DNA of 64,000 bases from Borreliella afzelii (lineage in GTDB: Bacteria; Spirochaetota; Spirochaetia; Borreliales; Borreliaceae): contig NZ_JACHGM010000002.1 in the NCBI RefSeq assembly GCF_014202295.1, forward strand, positions 285,039 through 349,038, in the 5' to 3' direction. The notes under the pieces are model-generated. The model saw only the letters and a program-made list of their open reading frames with translations. It had not been told where the DNA came from and made no database searches. Of the stretch, positions 36,551 through 45,707 are shown piece after piece. The translations under genes and the position numbers were made by a program. Every line of letters starts with the position of its first letter. The first letter of the stretch is position 1.

Positions 36551-38245
36551 ATGATTAATTTTATTAAAATAATTAACTTTTCAAGTTTGCAAAAATTTTC
36601 TAAAGCACTACGAGTGCCTATTTCTATTTTACCGGTTTCATGTTTGTTGATTGGTATTGGATCTGTATTTTCAAATCCTTCCAATATTGTTTATTTTGAT
36701 AAATTTTTTTTTCAAGATGTTTTAGGTTTAATGAAGGCTATAGGCAATGCTATTCTTTTTAATATGCCTTTAATTTTTTCTATTGGGATTGCTGTTGGAG
36801 TTGCAAGAATAGGACAGGGAACAGCTGCTTTAGGAGGCCTTATTGGTTATTTAACATTTAATATTACTGAAAATTATTTTATTGAGACTTTTTCAGGCCT
36901 TGTTGAAGCAGAGGCAATGTCTTCTGTGGGGCGTATAAATTTTCTTGGCGTTCAAACTTTAAATACGGGAATTGCAGGTTCGTTAGCGGTAGGGCTTTTG
37001 GTTGGTTATTTGCATAACAAATTTTATAATATGAAGCTACCAAAGCCTTTTATTTTTTTTTCAGAGTGCCATTTTGTGCCCGTAGTAATAATTTTGCCTT
37101 TTTGTGTTATTTTGGCTATATTTTTTTGTTTGATTTGGTCAAGTTTTGACAAATTAATTGCATCTTTGGGCTTGTTTGTTTTTAGATTTGAATATTTTGG
37201 CAGTTTTCTTTATGGATTTTTAAATAGGTTGTTATTGCCTTTAGGATTACATTCTATTTTATCTTTTCCTTTTGAGTTTACTTCTTTAGGGGGAGTAGAG
37301 ATAATTAATGGTAATGCTGTTAGGGGTCTTAAGAATATATTTTATGCCCAGTTATTAGATCCATCACTTGTTAAATTTTCATCAGGCTTTGCTAAGATTG
37401 GTAGTGGATTTTATCTATCTATTATGTTTGGATTGCCTGGAGCAGCGTTGGGGGTTTATAAGGGCATTGTTCATGAGAATAAAAGTAAGGTTGCAGCTCT
37501 TCTTTTTTCTGGTGCTTTGACGGCTTTTTTGACTGGAATAACTGAACCTTTAGAATTTTTATTTATTTTTACAGCACCTTTGCTTTATTTTGTTCATGCC
37601 ATTTATTCGGGATTTGCATTGTTGTTTGCTAATTTTTTTGATATTACGATTGGCAATACCTTTTCTAATGGGTTTTTGGATTTTTTTATGTTTGGAATAC
37701 TTCAAGGGAATTCTAAGACAAATTGGATCAGTGCAATGCCTTTAGGGGCGATCTTTTTTGTTCTTTATTATTTTACTTTTAGTTGTCTTTATAGATATTT
37801 TGATTTTCAGATATTTATTGCAGATGATCCATTTTTTGAAGGTCAAGAAGGTAAGCTAGAGAGCCTGGGGATTGCTCATCTTTTAATTCAAGGTCTTGGT
37901 GGATTTGATAATATTATAAAGCTTGATGTTTGTTCTACAAGATTGCATGTAGATGTTGTGAATACTGAGCTTATTGATAATGATTTGCTTAAAGAGGCTG
38001 GAGTTCTTAAGATAGGACTTATTAATGGCAAGGTGCAGTTATTTTATGGATCTAATGTGTTTTATATTAAAAAGGCTATTGATACCTATTCCCCAAAAAG
38101 TCTTTTTGAAGCTAGTGTTGTGGTTGCAGTTGACAATGTTAAAAAAGGCTTTAAGACTTATATTGAAATGAAAGAAGACAAAAAACTTGAAAAGCAAGGT
38201 AAATCAGGAAAAGCTTATAAGCTTAGTGAATTAGAAGAAGATTAA
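36551..38245 (+). CDS. malX: PTS glucose/maltose-type permease, IIBC components
   Basis: Imports and phosphorylates a hexose or maltose-type sugar using phosphate from HPr through an EIIA encoded elsewhere. The 564-residue protein has the EIIC membrane domain (about 1-430, with ILPVSCLLIGIGS and the sugar motif GITEPLEFLF) and a C-terminal EIIB domain (about 445-530) where GGFDNIIKLDVCSTRL contains phosphorylation Cys461. GGAGAGG (36538-36544) is six bases before ATG 36551; the upstream 10 codons are ignored. TATAAT at 36506-36511 may be the -10. No EIIA domain is attached. Exact sugar unknown. Confidence 0.9.
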   Translation: MINFIKIINFSSLQKFSKALRVPISILPVSCLLIGIGSVFSNPSNIVYFDKFFFQDVLGLMKAIGNAILFNMPLIFSIGIAVGVARIGQGTAALGGLIGYLTFNITENYFIETFSGLVEAEAMSSVGRINFLGVQTLNTGIAGSLAVGLLVGYLHNKFYNMKLPKPFIFFSECHFVPVVIILPFCVILAIFFCLIWSSFDKLIASLGLFVFRFEYFGSFLYGFLNRLLLPLGLHSILSFPFEFTSLGGVEIINGNAVRGLKNIFYAQLLDPSLVKFSSGFAKIGSGFYLSIMFGLPGAALGVYKGIVHENKSKVAALLFSGALTAFLTGITEPLEFLFIFTAPLLYFVHAIYSGFALLFANFFDITIGNTFSNGFLDFFMFGILQGNSKTNWISAMPLGAIFFVLYYFTFSCLYRYFDFQIFIADDPFFEGQEGKLESLGIAHLLIQGLGGFDNIIKLDVCSTRLHVDVVNTELIDNDLLKEAGVLKIGLINGKVQLFYGSNVFYIKKAIDTYSPKSLFEASVVVAVDNVKKGFKTYIEMKEDKKLEKQGKSGKAYKLSELEED

Positions 38246-38297
38246 GAGTTTAGATTATTTTTAGTTTTATTTTGTTTTATAAATAAAGTTTTTATTG

Positions 38298-38326
38298 TTG
38301 AAAAAAATTAGTCTCTCTTATATACT
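38298..38326 (+). promoter_or_regulatory. Promoter of the rpsF-dnaB operon
   Basis: TTGAAA at 38298-38303 and TATACT at 38321-38326 are exactly 17 bases apart, a near-consensus sigma-70 promoter. Expected transcript start near 38333 leaves a 50-base leader. The same hexamers and spacing occur before murI. Confidence 0.75.
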
Positions 38327-38383
38327 AACAAAGTAACCTTTGTTGCATATTTTGCAATGCGTTAGACCATAAGGAGTTTTATA

Positions 38384-38803
38384 GTGATTAAAAGATATGA
38401 GGCGTGTTTTTTGTTTAAAAGTGAAGAAATTGAGTATAAAGGTTCTTTAGAAGAAGTTAAAAAATCTTTAGAATTGTATGGTGCAACTGATATTATTAGC
38501 AATTTTATTGGTGAGAGGGCCTTAGAATATCCTATCAAAAAGCAAGCTAGAGGTCGTTATGAAATAATAGAATTTAGTATGGAAGGTAATAATTTAAAAG
38601 AATTTGAATCAAAGCTTAAGTTAATTAAAAGCTTGCTTAGGTATATGATTTTGGTCAAAATAGTTAGAAAGATCAATACTAAAAAAATTAAAAGAAGAAA
38701 CTTTAGGGAATTTAAAGACAATATTGACAAAGAAAATCTAAAAAGTGGCTCTAAAATCGAAGTGCCAACAAGTTCTGAAAGCGCAGATATTCAGGAAAAA
38801 TAA
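38384..38803 (+). CDS. rpsF: 30S ribosomal protein S6
   Basis: Small-subunit protein that pairs with S18. The 139-residue product has the S6 core (MIKRYEACFLFKSEEIEYKG, LKLIKSLLRYMILVKI) and a charged extension of about 40 residues (KKIKRRNFREFKDNIDKENL) longer than E. coli S6. Start is GTG 38384 with AAGGAG (38371-38376) seven bases before. First gene of rpsF-ssb-rpsR-rplI-dnaB. Confidence 0.95.
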   Translation: MIKRYEACFLFKSEEIEYKGSLEEVKKSLELYGATDIISNFIGERALEYPIKKQARGRYEIIEFSMEGNNLKEFESKLKLIKSLLRYMILVKIVRKINTKKIKRRNFREFKDNIDKENLKSGSKIEVPTSSESADIQEK

Positions 38804-38814
38804 GAGGGTTTTGA

Positions 38815-39264
38815 ATGGCTGATATCAATTCATTAGTATTATCTGGCAGACTTACAAGAGATTCTGAGCTTTCTTATACAGAAAGTGGTATGGCTGTTCT
38901 TAGGTTTTCTTTAGCCAATAATAGAAGAATGAAAAAAAACGATGAATGGATTGATTATCCACAATATTTTGATTGTGTTATTTTTTCAAAACGAGCCGAA
39001 AGTCTTAATGAATATTTGAAAAAGGGCAAACAAGTTGTGGTAAGTGGATCTCTTAAATATGAAAGCTGGCAAGATAGGAATACTGGTGATAAGAGGAGTA
39101 AGGTGAATATATTTGTAGATAATTTGCAAATGTTTAGTTCAGGTTCTAATACTTTTCAAATGCAAGATTCAGATGTTAATAGTTTGACAAACTATAAAAA
39201 AGAAGATGCAATTAAGGATATTGATATTGTTGATGATAAATTTAATGAAGATATACCTTTTTAA
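38815..39264 (+). CDS. ssb: Single-stranded DNA-binding protein
   Basis: Coats single-stranded DNA during replication and repair. The 149-residue protein has an OB-fold ([39 protein letters not shown]) and ends [10 protein letters not shown], the acidic tip with terminal Phe that docks partner proteins. GAGGG precedes ATG 38815. Its stop overlaps an in-frame ATG of rpsR, but the true rpsR start is slightly downstream. Confidence 0.97.
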   Translation: MADINSLVLSGRLTRDSELSYTESGMAVLRFSLANNRRMKKNDEWIDYPQYFDCVIFSKRAESLNEYLKKGKQVVVSGSLKYESWQDRNTGDKRSKVNIFVDNLQMFSSGSNTFQMQDSDVNSLTNYKKEDAIKDIDIVDDKFNEDIPF

Positions 39265-39278
39265 TGGAGTTTAAGTTT

Positions 39279-39569
39279 ATGTATAAAGATAGAGATGTAA
39301 ATCAAAGAGATTCAAGATTTGAAAATCAGCAGGATGGTTTTAAAAAAAATTCAAATTTTAGATTTTTTAAGAGAAAGTCATGTAAATTTTGTGATTCTGG
39401 CAAACATCCTGATTATAAAGAGTTTGATTTTCTTAAAAAGTTTATTACCGAGCAAGGTAAAATCTTACCTAAAAGAATTACTGGAACTTCTGCTAAACAT
39501 CAAAGGCGTTTGGCATTAGAAATTAAACGAGCAAGATATATGGCTTTGTTGCCTTTTGTAAAAAAATAG
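39279..39569 (+). CDS. rpsR: 30S ribosomal protein S18
   Basis: Partner of S6 in the 30S platform. 96 residues, with a C-terminal S18 core ([40 protein letters not shown]) and Cys pair [12 protein letters not shown] typical of zinc-type S18. ATG 39264 is also in frame, but GGAG (39266-39269) lies between it and ATG 39279, nine bases before the latter, so 39279 is chosen. Confidence 0.96.
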
Positions 39570-39585
39570 TTATTTAGGGGTAATT

Positions 39586-40107
39586 ATGAAAGTGATTTTA
39601 AAGGAAGATTTTATTAATCTTGGAAGAGAAGGAGATACTGTAGAGGTAAGAGATGGATTTGCAAGAAATTATTTGTTACCCAAAGGTTTTGCAGTTTTTT
39701 CAAATAAACATAATGTTGAGATTTTCAATCAAAAAAGAAGATCAATATTAAAAAAGCAAGAAACAAAAAAACAAATTGCCAACGATCTGAAATCTAAGCT
39801 TGATCTGGTTAAATTAGAATTTTTTATGAAATCCAATGATTCTGGCAAATTGTTTCATAGCATTAACAGTTTGAATATTGCTGAGGAACTTTTTAAACTT
39901 GGTTTTGATATAGAGAGAAAAAAAATAGATATACATCATGGAACTTTAAAGACTTTTGGAACTTATGATGTAACAATTAAGCTTTATGAAGGCATTAGCT
40001 CTATTATTAAAGTAGAGATAAAAAAAGAAGAAAAGCAAGAGGATAAAAAGCCTTTAAATAAAAAGTTAAATAAAGTAGATGAGCAAGCTGAAAGAGAAAG
40101 GGTATAG
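39586..40107 (+). CDS. rplI: 50S ribosomal protein L9
   Basis: Binds 23S rRNA and bridges neighbouring ribosomes. The 173-residue protein has the N-domain [20 protein letters not shown] and [11 protein letters not shown], the long connecting helix and the C-domain [16 protein letters not shown] Lys/Glu-rich tail of about 25 residues extends beyond the usual end. AGGGG precedes ATG 39586. Confidence 0.96.
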
Positions 40108-40110
40108 TTT

Positions 40111-41478
40111 GTGGCTTTAGCAGCTTTTTCAAATTCTGCACTTCTTTTTAATGATGGTGCAGAAAAAGCGGTAATTTCTAGTATATTTTATAATTCAGAT
40201 AAGTTAGAGCAAATTGCTTTTCATGTAAGAGCTGATGATTTTTACAATGAAACTCACAAGTTGATTTTCAAAGCAATGGTTTCGCTTTATGAAAAAAGGG
40301 AAAATATTGATCCCATTACTGTTTTTGAAGAAGTATCTAAGCATGTTTCAAAAACACAACTTTTGCTTAAAAAAGATTTAATTAATTTACCAGATTATTT
40401 AGATTCACTTTCAGTTTATTTGCCAACAGATAGAACTATTAATGTTTATGCAAAAATTGTAAAAGAGCAAAGTGTTCGTAGAAGTATTTTAAATGTTTCT
40501 AAAGAACTTAATGACTATATAAGTGATTCTACAAAAACTATTAATGAGATTGTTGAAGAATCTCAGCAAAAGATTCTTTCAATTGAGTTAGATTATTCTA
40601 GTAAAAATCTCTATCATGCTAAAGTTATTGCAGAACGTGTTCATAATGAGATATATGAACGCAGTATGAAGAAAAAGGAAGCAAATTTTGGTATTCCAAG
40701 TGGCTTTAGAAAGGTCGACTCTCTTATTGGGGGATTTAGAAATAGTGATTTTATTATAGTTGGTGCTCGTCCTAGTATTGGTAAAACGGCATTTGCTTTA
40801 AATATTGCATCTGCTATAGCATTGAGAAAAGAAGGAAAGAAAAAAGTAGGATTTTTTTCTCTTGAAATGACAGCAGATGCTTTAATAAAAAGAATAATAT
40901 CGTCTCAATCTTGTATTGATAGCTTTAAAGTTCAAAATAGCATTTTATCTGGACAAGAGATAAAATCATTAAATGATGTTGTAAATGAGATTAGTGATGC
41001 TGAGCTTTATATTGAAGATACTCCCAATATTAGTTTACTAACTTTAGCAACTCAAGCTAGAAAACTTAAGCGATTTTATAGTATAGATATAATATTTGTT
41101 GATTATATTAGTCTTATTTCTTTTGAAACAAAAAATCTTCCAAGACATGAACAAGTTGCTTCGATTAGCAAATCTCTTAAAGAGCTTGCCAGAGAGCTTG
41201 AAATTCCTATTATTGCATTGTCTCAACTTACAAGAGATACAGAAGGGCGAGAACCTAATCTTGCTAGTCTAAGGGAATCAGGTGCATTAGAGCAAGACGC
41301 TGATATTGTAATTTTACTTCACAGAGATAAAGATTTTAAATTTGAGTCTTCTGCTGAGATAGAACCAATAGAAACTAAGGTTATTGTGGCAAAGCATAGA
41401 AATGGTCCTACGGGGAGAGCAGATATATTATTTTTGCCACACATTACCAAGTTTGTTAACAAAGACCATCAGTATTAA
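40111..41478 (+). CDS. dnaB: Replicative DNA helicase DnaB
   Basis: Hexameric helicase of the replication fork. The 455-residue protein has the N-terminal collar (SSIFYNSDKLEQIAFHVRAD), linker, and RecA-like motor with Walker A ARPSIGKTAFALN, Walker B IDIIFVDYISLI and the arginine-finger region LRESGALEQDADIVILLHRD. Start is GTG 40111, three bases after rplI, with AAAGGG upstream. No intein or insertion. Last gene of the operon; convergent with the barrel protein. Confidence 0.97.
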   Translation: MALAAFSNSALLFNDGAEKAVISSIFYNSDKLEQIAFHVRADDFYNETHKLIFKAMVSLYEKRENIDPITVFEEVSKHVSKTQLLLKKDLINLPDYLDSLSVYLPTDRTINVYAKIVKEQSVRRSILNVSKELNDYISDSTKTINEIVEESQQKILSIELDYSSKNLYHAKVIAERVHNEIYERSMKKKEANFGIPSGFRKVDSLIGGFRNSDFIIVGARPSIGKTAFALNIASAIALRKEGKKKVGFFSLEMTADALIKRIISSQSCIDSFKVQNSILSGQEIKSLNDVVNEISDAELYIEDTPNISLLTLATQARKLKRFYSIDIIFVDYISLISFETKNLPRHEQVASISKSLKELARELEIPIIALSQLTRDTEGREPNLASLRESGALEQDADIVILLHRDKDFKFESSAEIEPIETKVIVAKHRNGPTGRADILFLPHITKFVNKDHQY

Positions 41479-41494
41479 TTTAATTTTAATATTG

Positions 41495-42859
41495 TTATTT
41501 AATGACTATCCCAACTCCCAAATAATTAAAGTTAATAGAATGTTTTTCTAATTTTTTTTCATCTAGGTTATAAGCTAAAGGAACATAACTGACTTTTGAA
41601 TATATTTTGAAAATATACTCTGTGTTATGGTATTTTAGCATTTTGAATAAAAATCCCAATTCATTTTCAATTCCAGCTTGAAAAACGTTTTTTATTCTTA
41701 TTGGCCTAAAGATGCTTTTAATATCTTGGTTATTTTGATTGTAGGCAAAAAATAATCCCGCAATGAGGTAAGGATTGAATGTTTTTTGGGGTAGAAATTC
41801 ATACATGATGCCCGATGATAATCTATTTGTAAAGCTATTAGTTTCATTGTAATTAGTGTAATAATTTGTTGAGATTGAAAAGTAATGGCTGATGTTTTCG
41901 TTTATTTTATAAAATATTAAATTTCTTATTTTAAATGGGATCATAATATCAAATCCAAAGTAAAAATTATTACTTAAAATATTAAATTCATTTTTCGATT
42001 CTGATATTGTTGTGTATTCTTCAGGTGTAATGATTATTCCAAATCCCCCAACACTTAAGAAATTTTCTTTAGTTGAAAAATTTTTAATGTTTAAATTATT
42101 TGTTATGAAAAAATTTTTAGAGTAAAGTTGATAATTTATTCCAATTCCGGTTTCTGCTTCTTGTATTTTTGAATATGTTTTAAGGCTTTTAATTCGATTT
42201 TGAATTTGGGAATAAAGTTTTATATCAAATCCAATATTTTCATTTTTTAAAGTAATTCCAATACTGTTTTTGATAAAATAATCTGCAAAATAAGATAAAT
42301 CCATATAATTTTCTAAATTTAAAAAATTCATGTAAGAGTAATTTAGAGCAAAGCTTAAAAAGCCTCTGTAATTGTAGCTATCGTAGCTTTTTATGCTTGG
42401 AATTGGACGATGTTGATTTAAAATGAGGTGAATTATACTTTGCATTAAGCGTCCTCCCCAGTTTCCAAATAATAAGTTTTTAATTCCAATTCCCAAGTCT
42501 ATTTCTCCAAAATTTTTTCCATTAATTAGCAATAAGATTGGAAAGTAATACATGAAACCTATTTCAATTAAGTCTGTTCTACTAATTAAAGATTTTGGCG
42601 AGTCTTTATAGCCTCTAAAAGTTAACATGTGTGCTTCTAAATTTATTATAAAATTGTATTTTGAAATATAGGTGAAAATTAGAGAACCACTTCTCAAATC
42701 ATCAAAAAAATCGCTTAATGAAAATCCAAACCCATCATTTAGTATTTCAAAAGAATATTTGTCAATACCTTCATTTTTGTATTGGATTGCATGATTATAA
42801 GAATAAGCTTTCAAAGCAGAAATTATAAATATTATGAAAAGTATTTTTTTAAAACGCAC
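41495..42859 (-). CDS. Probable outer membrane beta-barrel protein of unknown function
   Basis: A 454-residue protein with a cleavable signal (FKKILFIIFIISALKAYS) followed by a sequence rich in alternating polar/hydrophobic stretches with aromatic girdle residues (FYFGFDIMIPFKIRNLIFY, IYSKVSYVPLAYNLD), the look of a transmembrane beta-barrel. No TonB box, no POTRA or OmpA-type domain was recognised. It ends GVGIVIK, not in an aromatic residue as BamA clients often do. Start is GTG 42859 with no clear ribosome binding site. It is divergent from the thiolase gene. Confidence 0.65.
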   Translation of the reverse strand: MRFKKILFIIFIISALKAYSYNHAIQYKNEGIDKYSFEILNDGFGFSLSDFFDDLRSGSLIFTYISKYNFIINLEAHMLTFRGYKDSPKSLISRTDLIEIGFMYYFPILLLINGKNFGEIDLGIGIKNLLFGNWGGRLMQSIIHLILNQHRPIPSIKSYDSYNYRGFLSFALNYSYMNFLNLENYMDLSYFADYFIKNSIGITLKNENIGFDIKLYSQIQNRIKSLKTYSKIQEAETGIGINYQLYSKNFFITNNLNIKNFSTKENFLSVGGFGIIITPEEYTTISESKNEFNILSNNFYFGFDIMIPFKIRNLIFYKINENISHYFSISTNYYTNYNETNSFTNRLSSGIMYEFLPQKTFNPYLIAGLFFAYNQNNQDIKSIFRPIRIKNVFQAGIENELGFLFKMLKYHNTEYIFKIYSKVSYVPLAYNLDEKKLEKHSINFNYLGVGIVIK

Positions 42860-42974
42860 TTAAAAATTATAACACTTTAGTTTATTTTTTTTTATTAATT
42901 AAGTGTAGTTTTTATAGTGAGCTATTGTATTGTATAATTCAATAGAGTTTGCTAAGACTTTAGGAGTATTTGCG

Positions 42975-44168
42975 ATGAAAAAAGTAGCTATTATTGATGG
43001 ACTTAGAACGCCTAATACCAAGTTTGGAGGTTCGTTTAGAGGTTTAGATATTATTGATGAATCTTCAAAAGTTGTTAAAGCTTTGCTTGGAAGAAATAAG
43101 TTATGTGAAGTAGATGAGGTCATTATTGGAAATGTAATATCTGCGGGACTTGGTCAAAATATTGCAAGGCAAATTGCTTTAAAGTCTAATTTGGGCGATA
43201 CCGTGCCTGCATTTAGTGTTAATAAGGTTTGTGGTTCTGGTCTTAAGGCTTTGGAACTTGCATTTAACTCTATTGTTCTTGGAAACAATGATATTGTTTT
43301 GGCTGGGGGAGTGGAAGATCTAACCAATTCTCCTTATTTATTGCCCAGAAAGATTAGATTTGACGGTCTTAAATTTGGTAATTTTGAACTTGAAGATTCA
43401 ATTCAAAAAGATGCCTTAATAGATTCTCTAAATTTTATTTCTATGGGACTTACGGCAGAAAATCTTTCAGAAAAATATAAAATAACAAGAGAGATGCAAG
43501 ATGAATTTGCATATAATTCTCATGTAAAGGCATTGAAGGCAAGAGAACTTGGATATTTTGAAGATGAAATTTATCCTTTGACTGTTTTTGATAAGAAGAC
43601 TAATTCTAGCAGGGTTGTCTCAAGCGATGAGGAAATAAGAGATAATGTAACTCTGAATAAACTGGCATCTCTTAATCCTGTTTTTAAAGAATTAGGCACA
43701 GTAACCGCTGGAAATTCTTCTAGTTTAAATGATGGGGCTTGTTTTTTAATTTTAGCAAGTGAGGAAAAAGCAAAAAGCTTAGGAATAAGTCCATTAGCTT
43801 ATATTGGAGGATTTAAAAGTGTAGGGCTTGATCCGCTTTATATGGGTTTTGGAGCTTATGCAGCTATTGAAGGCATTATTAGTAAATTAAGTTTAAACCC
43901 TAGCGAAATAGATTTGATTGAAGTAAATGAAGCATTTGCGGCTCAAGCATTAAGTATTGAAAAGGCCTTGTTTAAAAAATACAATATAACTAGCGATATT
44001 ATTAATATAAATGGCGGTGCTATTGCTTTAGGGCATCCATTTGCAGTTAGCGGTTCAAGAATTTTATTAACACTTTCTCGTTCTATGAAAATGAAGAATA
44101 AAGCAAAAGGAATAGCATCTGTTTGTGTTGGTGGCGGACAAGGAATTTCTAGTTTTTTGTATAGATGA
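42975..44168 (+). CDS. Acetyl-CoA acetyltransferase (thiolase)
   Basis: Condenses two acetyl-CoA into acetoacetyl-CoA. The 397-residue protein has the nucleophile Cys in VNKVCGSGLKALELA, the substrate loop NEAFAAQAL, His in GGAIALGHPFAVSGSR and the second Cys in SVCVGGGQGI. Borrelia makes isoprenoids by the mevalonate pathway and lacks fatty acid degradation, so this is probably its first step. AGGAG (42962-42966) is eight bases before ATG 42975; the upstream 15 codons are ignored. TATAAT at 42933-42938 is a candidate -10. Confidence 0.93.
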   Translation: MKKVAIIDGLRTPNTKFGGSFRGLDIIDESSKVVKALLGRNKLCEVDEVIIGNVISAGLGQNIARQIALKSNLGDTVPAFSVNKVCGSGLKALELAFNSIVLGNNDIVLAGGVEDLTNSPYLLPRKIRFDGLKFGNFELEDSIQKDALIDSLNFISMGLTAENLSEKYKITREMQDEFAYNSHVKALKARELGYFEDEIYPLTVFDKKTNSSRVVSSDEEIRDNVTLNKLASLNPVFKELGTVTAGNSSSLNDGACFLILASEEKAKSLGISPLAYIGGFKSVGLDPLYMGFGAYAAIEGIISKLSLNPSEIDLIEVNEAFAAQALSIEKALFKKYNITSDIININGGAIALGHPFAVSGSRILLTLSRSMKMKNKAKGIASVCVGGGQGISSFLYR

Positions 44169-44245
44169 AAATGTTTTGTTAACTAGATTTAAATGTAAAT
44201 TTTTGTTAAATTAGTGGGTAAGTGATTCTTTTAAGAGGTTATGTT

Positions 44246-45256
44246 ATGAAGAGTTTTTTATTTTTGGTAATATTGGGAACTGTGGGGATTAACTCTTTTG
44301 CTCAAAATACTCCTGTTGCTATTATTAATTTATATAAAAATGAAATTATTACTAAAACCAGTTTTGACTCCAAGGTTGATATATTTAAAAAGACTCAAGG
44401 TCGAGATTTAACTGCTGCTGAGAAAAAGCAAGTTTTGCAAGTTTTAATAGCAGATGTTCTTTTTAGTCAAGAGGCTTCAAAGCAAGGAATTAAAATTTCA
44501 GATGATGAGGTTATGCAAACGATTAGAACTCAATTTGGACTTGTAAATTTTACTGATGAGCAAATCAAGCAGATGATAGAAAAACAAGGTACAAATTGGG
44601 GTGAGCTTTTATCTTCAATGAAAAGATCTTTGTCTTCCCAAAAACTTGTTTTAAAGCAGGCTCAGCCCAGGTTTTCTGAAGTTAAAACTCCTAGTGAGAA
44701 AGAAATTATTGAGTATTATGAGGCTAATAAAACTAGATTTGTAAATCCCGATATTTCAAGAGTTAGTCATGTATTTTTTTCTACTAAGGATAAAAAAAGA
44801 TCAGATGTTTTAGATCAAGCAAAAAATATTTTAAGCCAAATAAGATCAAAAAAAATTACTTTTGAAGAAGCTGTAAGAAAATATTCAAATGATGAGTCTT
44901 CCAAAGCTAAAAACGGAGATCTTGGGTTTTTGTCAAGGGATGATCAAAATGCTCAAAATCTTCTTGGACCTGATTTTATAAAAGAGGTTTTTAATTTTAA
45001 TAAGGGTGATATATCTTCGCCTATTGCTTCAAAGGAAGGGTTTCATATTGTTAAAGTTACAGAAAAATATGCGCAGAGATTTTTAGGCTTGAATGATAAA
45101 GTATCGCCTGCTACAGATTTGATTGTCAAAGATGCAATAAGAAATAACATGGTTAATATTCAGCAACAGCAAATTGTTGTTCAAGTGCAGCAAGATGTGT
45201 ATGGTAAGCTTAACAAGTCTGCAAGTATACAAATTTTGGATTCTAGTCTAAAATAA
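44246..45256 (+). CDS. SurA-like periplasmic peptidyl-prolyl isomerase/chaperone
   Basis: Likely assists folding of outer-membrane and periplasmic proteins. The 336-residue protein has a signal peptide (MKSFLFLVILGTVGINSFAQ), a SurA N-terminal chaperone region (LTAAEKKQVLQVLIADVLFS), one parvulin domain near residues 170-270 (VSHVFFSTKDKKRSDVLDQA, AKNGDLGFLSRDDQN) and a C-terminal helix. AGAGG lies seven bases before ATG 44246. The context with htrA nearby fits envelope quality control. Confidence 0.9.
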   Translation: MKSFLFLVILGTVGINSFAQNTPVAIINLYKNEIITKTSFDSKVDIFKKTQGRDLTAAEKKQVLQVLIADVLFSQEASKQGIKISDDEVMQTIRTQFGLVNFTDEQIKQMIEKQGTNWGELLSSMKRSLSSQKLVLKQAQPRFSEVKTPSEKEIIEYYEANKTRFVNPDISRVSHVFFSTKDKKRSDVLDQAKNILSQIRSKKITFEEAVRKYSNDESSKAKNGDLGFLSRDDQNAQNLLGPDFIKEVFNFNKGDISSPIASKEGFHIVKVTEKYAQRFLGLNDKVSPATDLIVKDAIRNNMVNIQQQQIVVQVQQDVYGKLNKSASIQILDSSLK

Positions 45257-45283
45257 AAATATTTTTATTTATATAATTTTGGT

Positions 45284-45706
45284 ATGGATTTAATGCATGA
45301 AGTTAGAGTTTTGGCTTTTCAAAAGATTTATAGTATTGATATTAATCAAAGCGCAATGGATGATATTTTTGATATTTTCAATATTGAGGATAAAGGATTG
45401 GATATAGAAAATGAATCTATTAAGTCGTTTTATTCTTCTTTAGTAAATGGTACTTTTAATAATTTAGAGCATATTGATAGCTTGATTAGGGATATTTCTT
45501 GGAATTGGTCCTTAGATCGAATGGATAAGGTTGATCTTGCAATACTTAGAATGGGTGTATATTCTTTGAAGTTCCAAAATTTTGAAAATTCAAAGCGTGC
45601 TGTAATTGATGATGCAATTTTGATTGCCAAGAAATATGGGAGTAAGAACTCCTGCAAGTTTATAAATGGCATACTTGATGCTTTATTAAAAAATATGGAG
45701 AATTGA
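45284..45706 (+). CDS. nusB: Transcription antitermination factor NusB
   Basis: Binds boxA RNA with S10 in rRNA antitermination. The 140-residue helical protein carries WNWSLDRMDKVDLAILRMG, the NusB hallmark, and AVIDDAILIAKKYGSKNSCKFINGILD. No Shine-Dalgarno precedes ATG 45284; instead TATAAT (45272-45277) lies six bases before it. A second ATG at 45293 also lacks a site. Two bases separate it from the next gene. Confidence 0.9.
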   Translation: MDLMHEVRVLAFQKIYSIDINQSAMDDIFDIFNIEDKGLDIENESIKSFYSSLVNGTFNNLEHIDSLIRDISWNWSLDRMDKVDLAILRMGVYSLKFQNFENSKRAVIDDAILIAKKYGSKNSCKFINGILDALLKNMEN

Positions 45707-45707
45707 G

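Noticed and set aside
38327..38344. Perfect inverted repeat AACAAAG-TAAC-CTTTGTT upstream of rpsF as an RNA regulatory hairpin
   Set aside because: The predicted transcript start (~38333) lies inside its 5' arm, so the stem would not form fully in RNA; it could at most be a DNA operator, for which I have no support.
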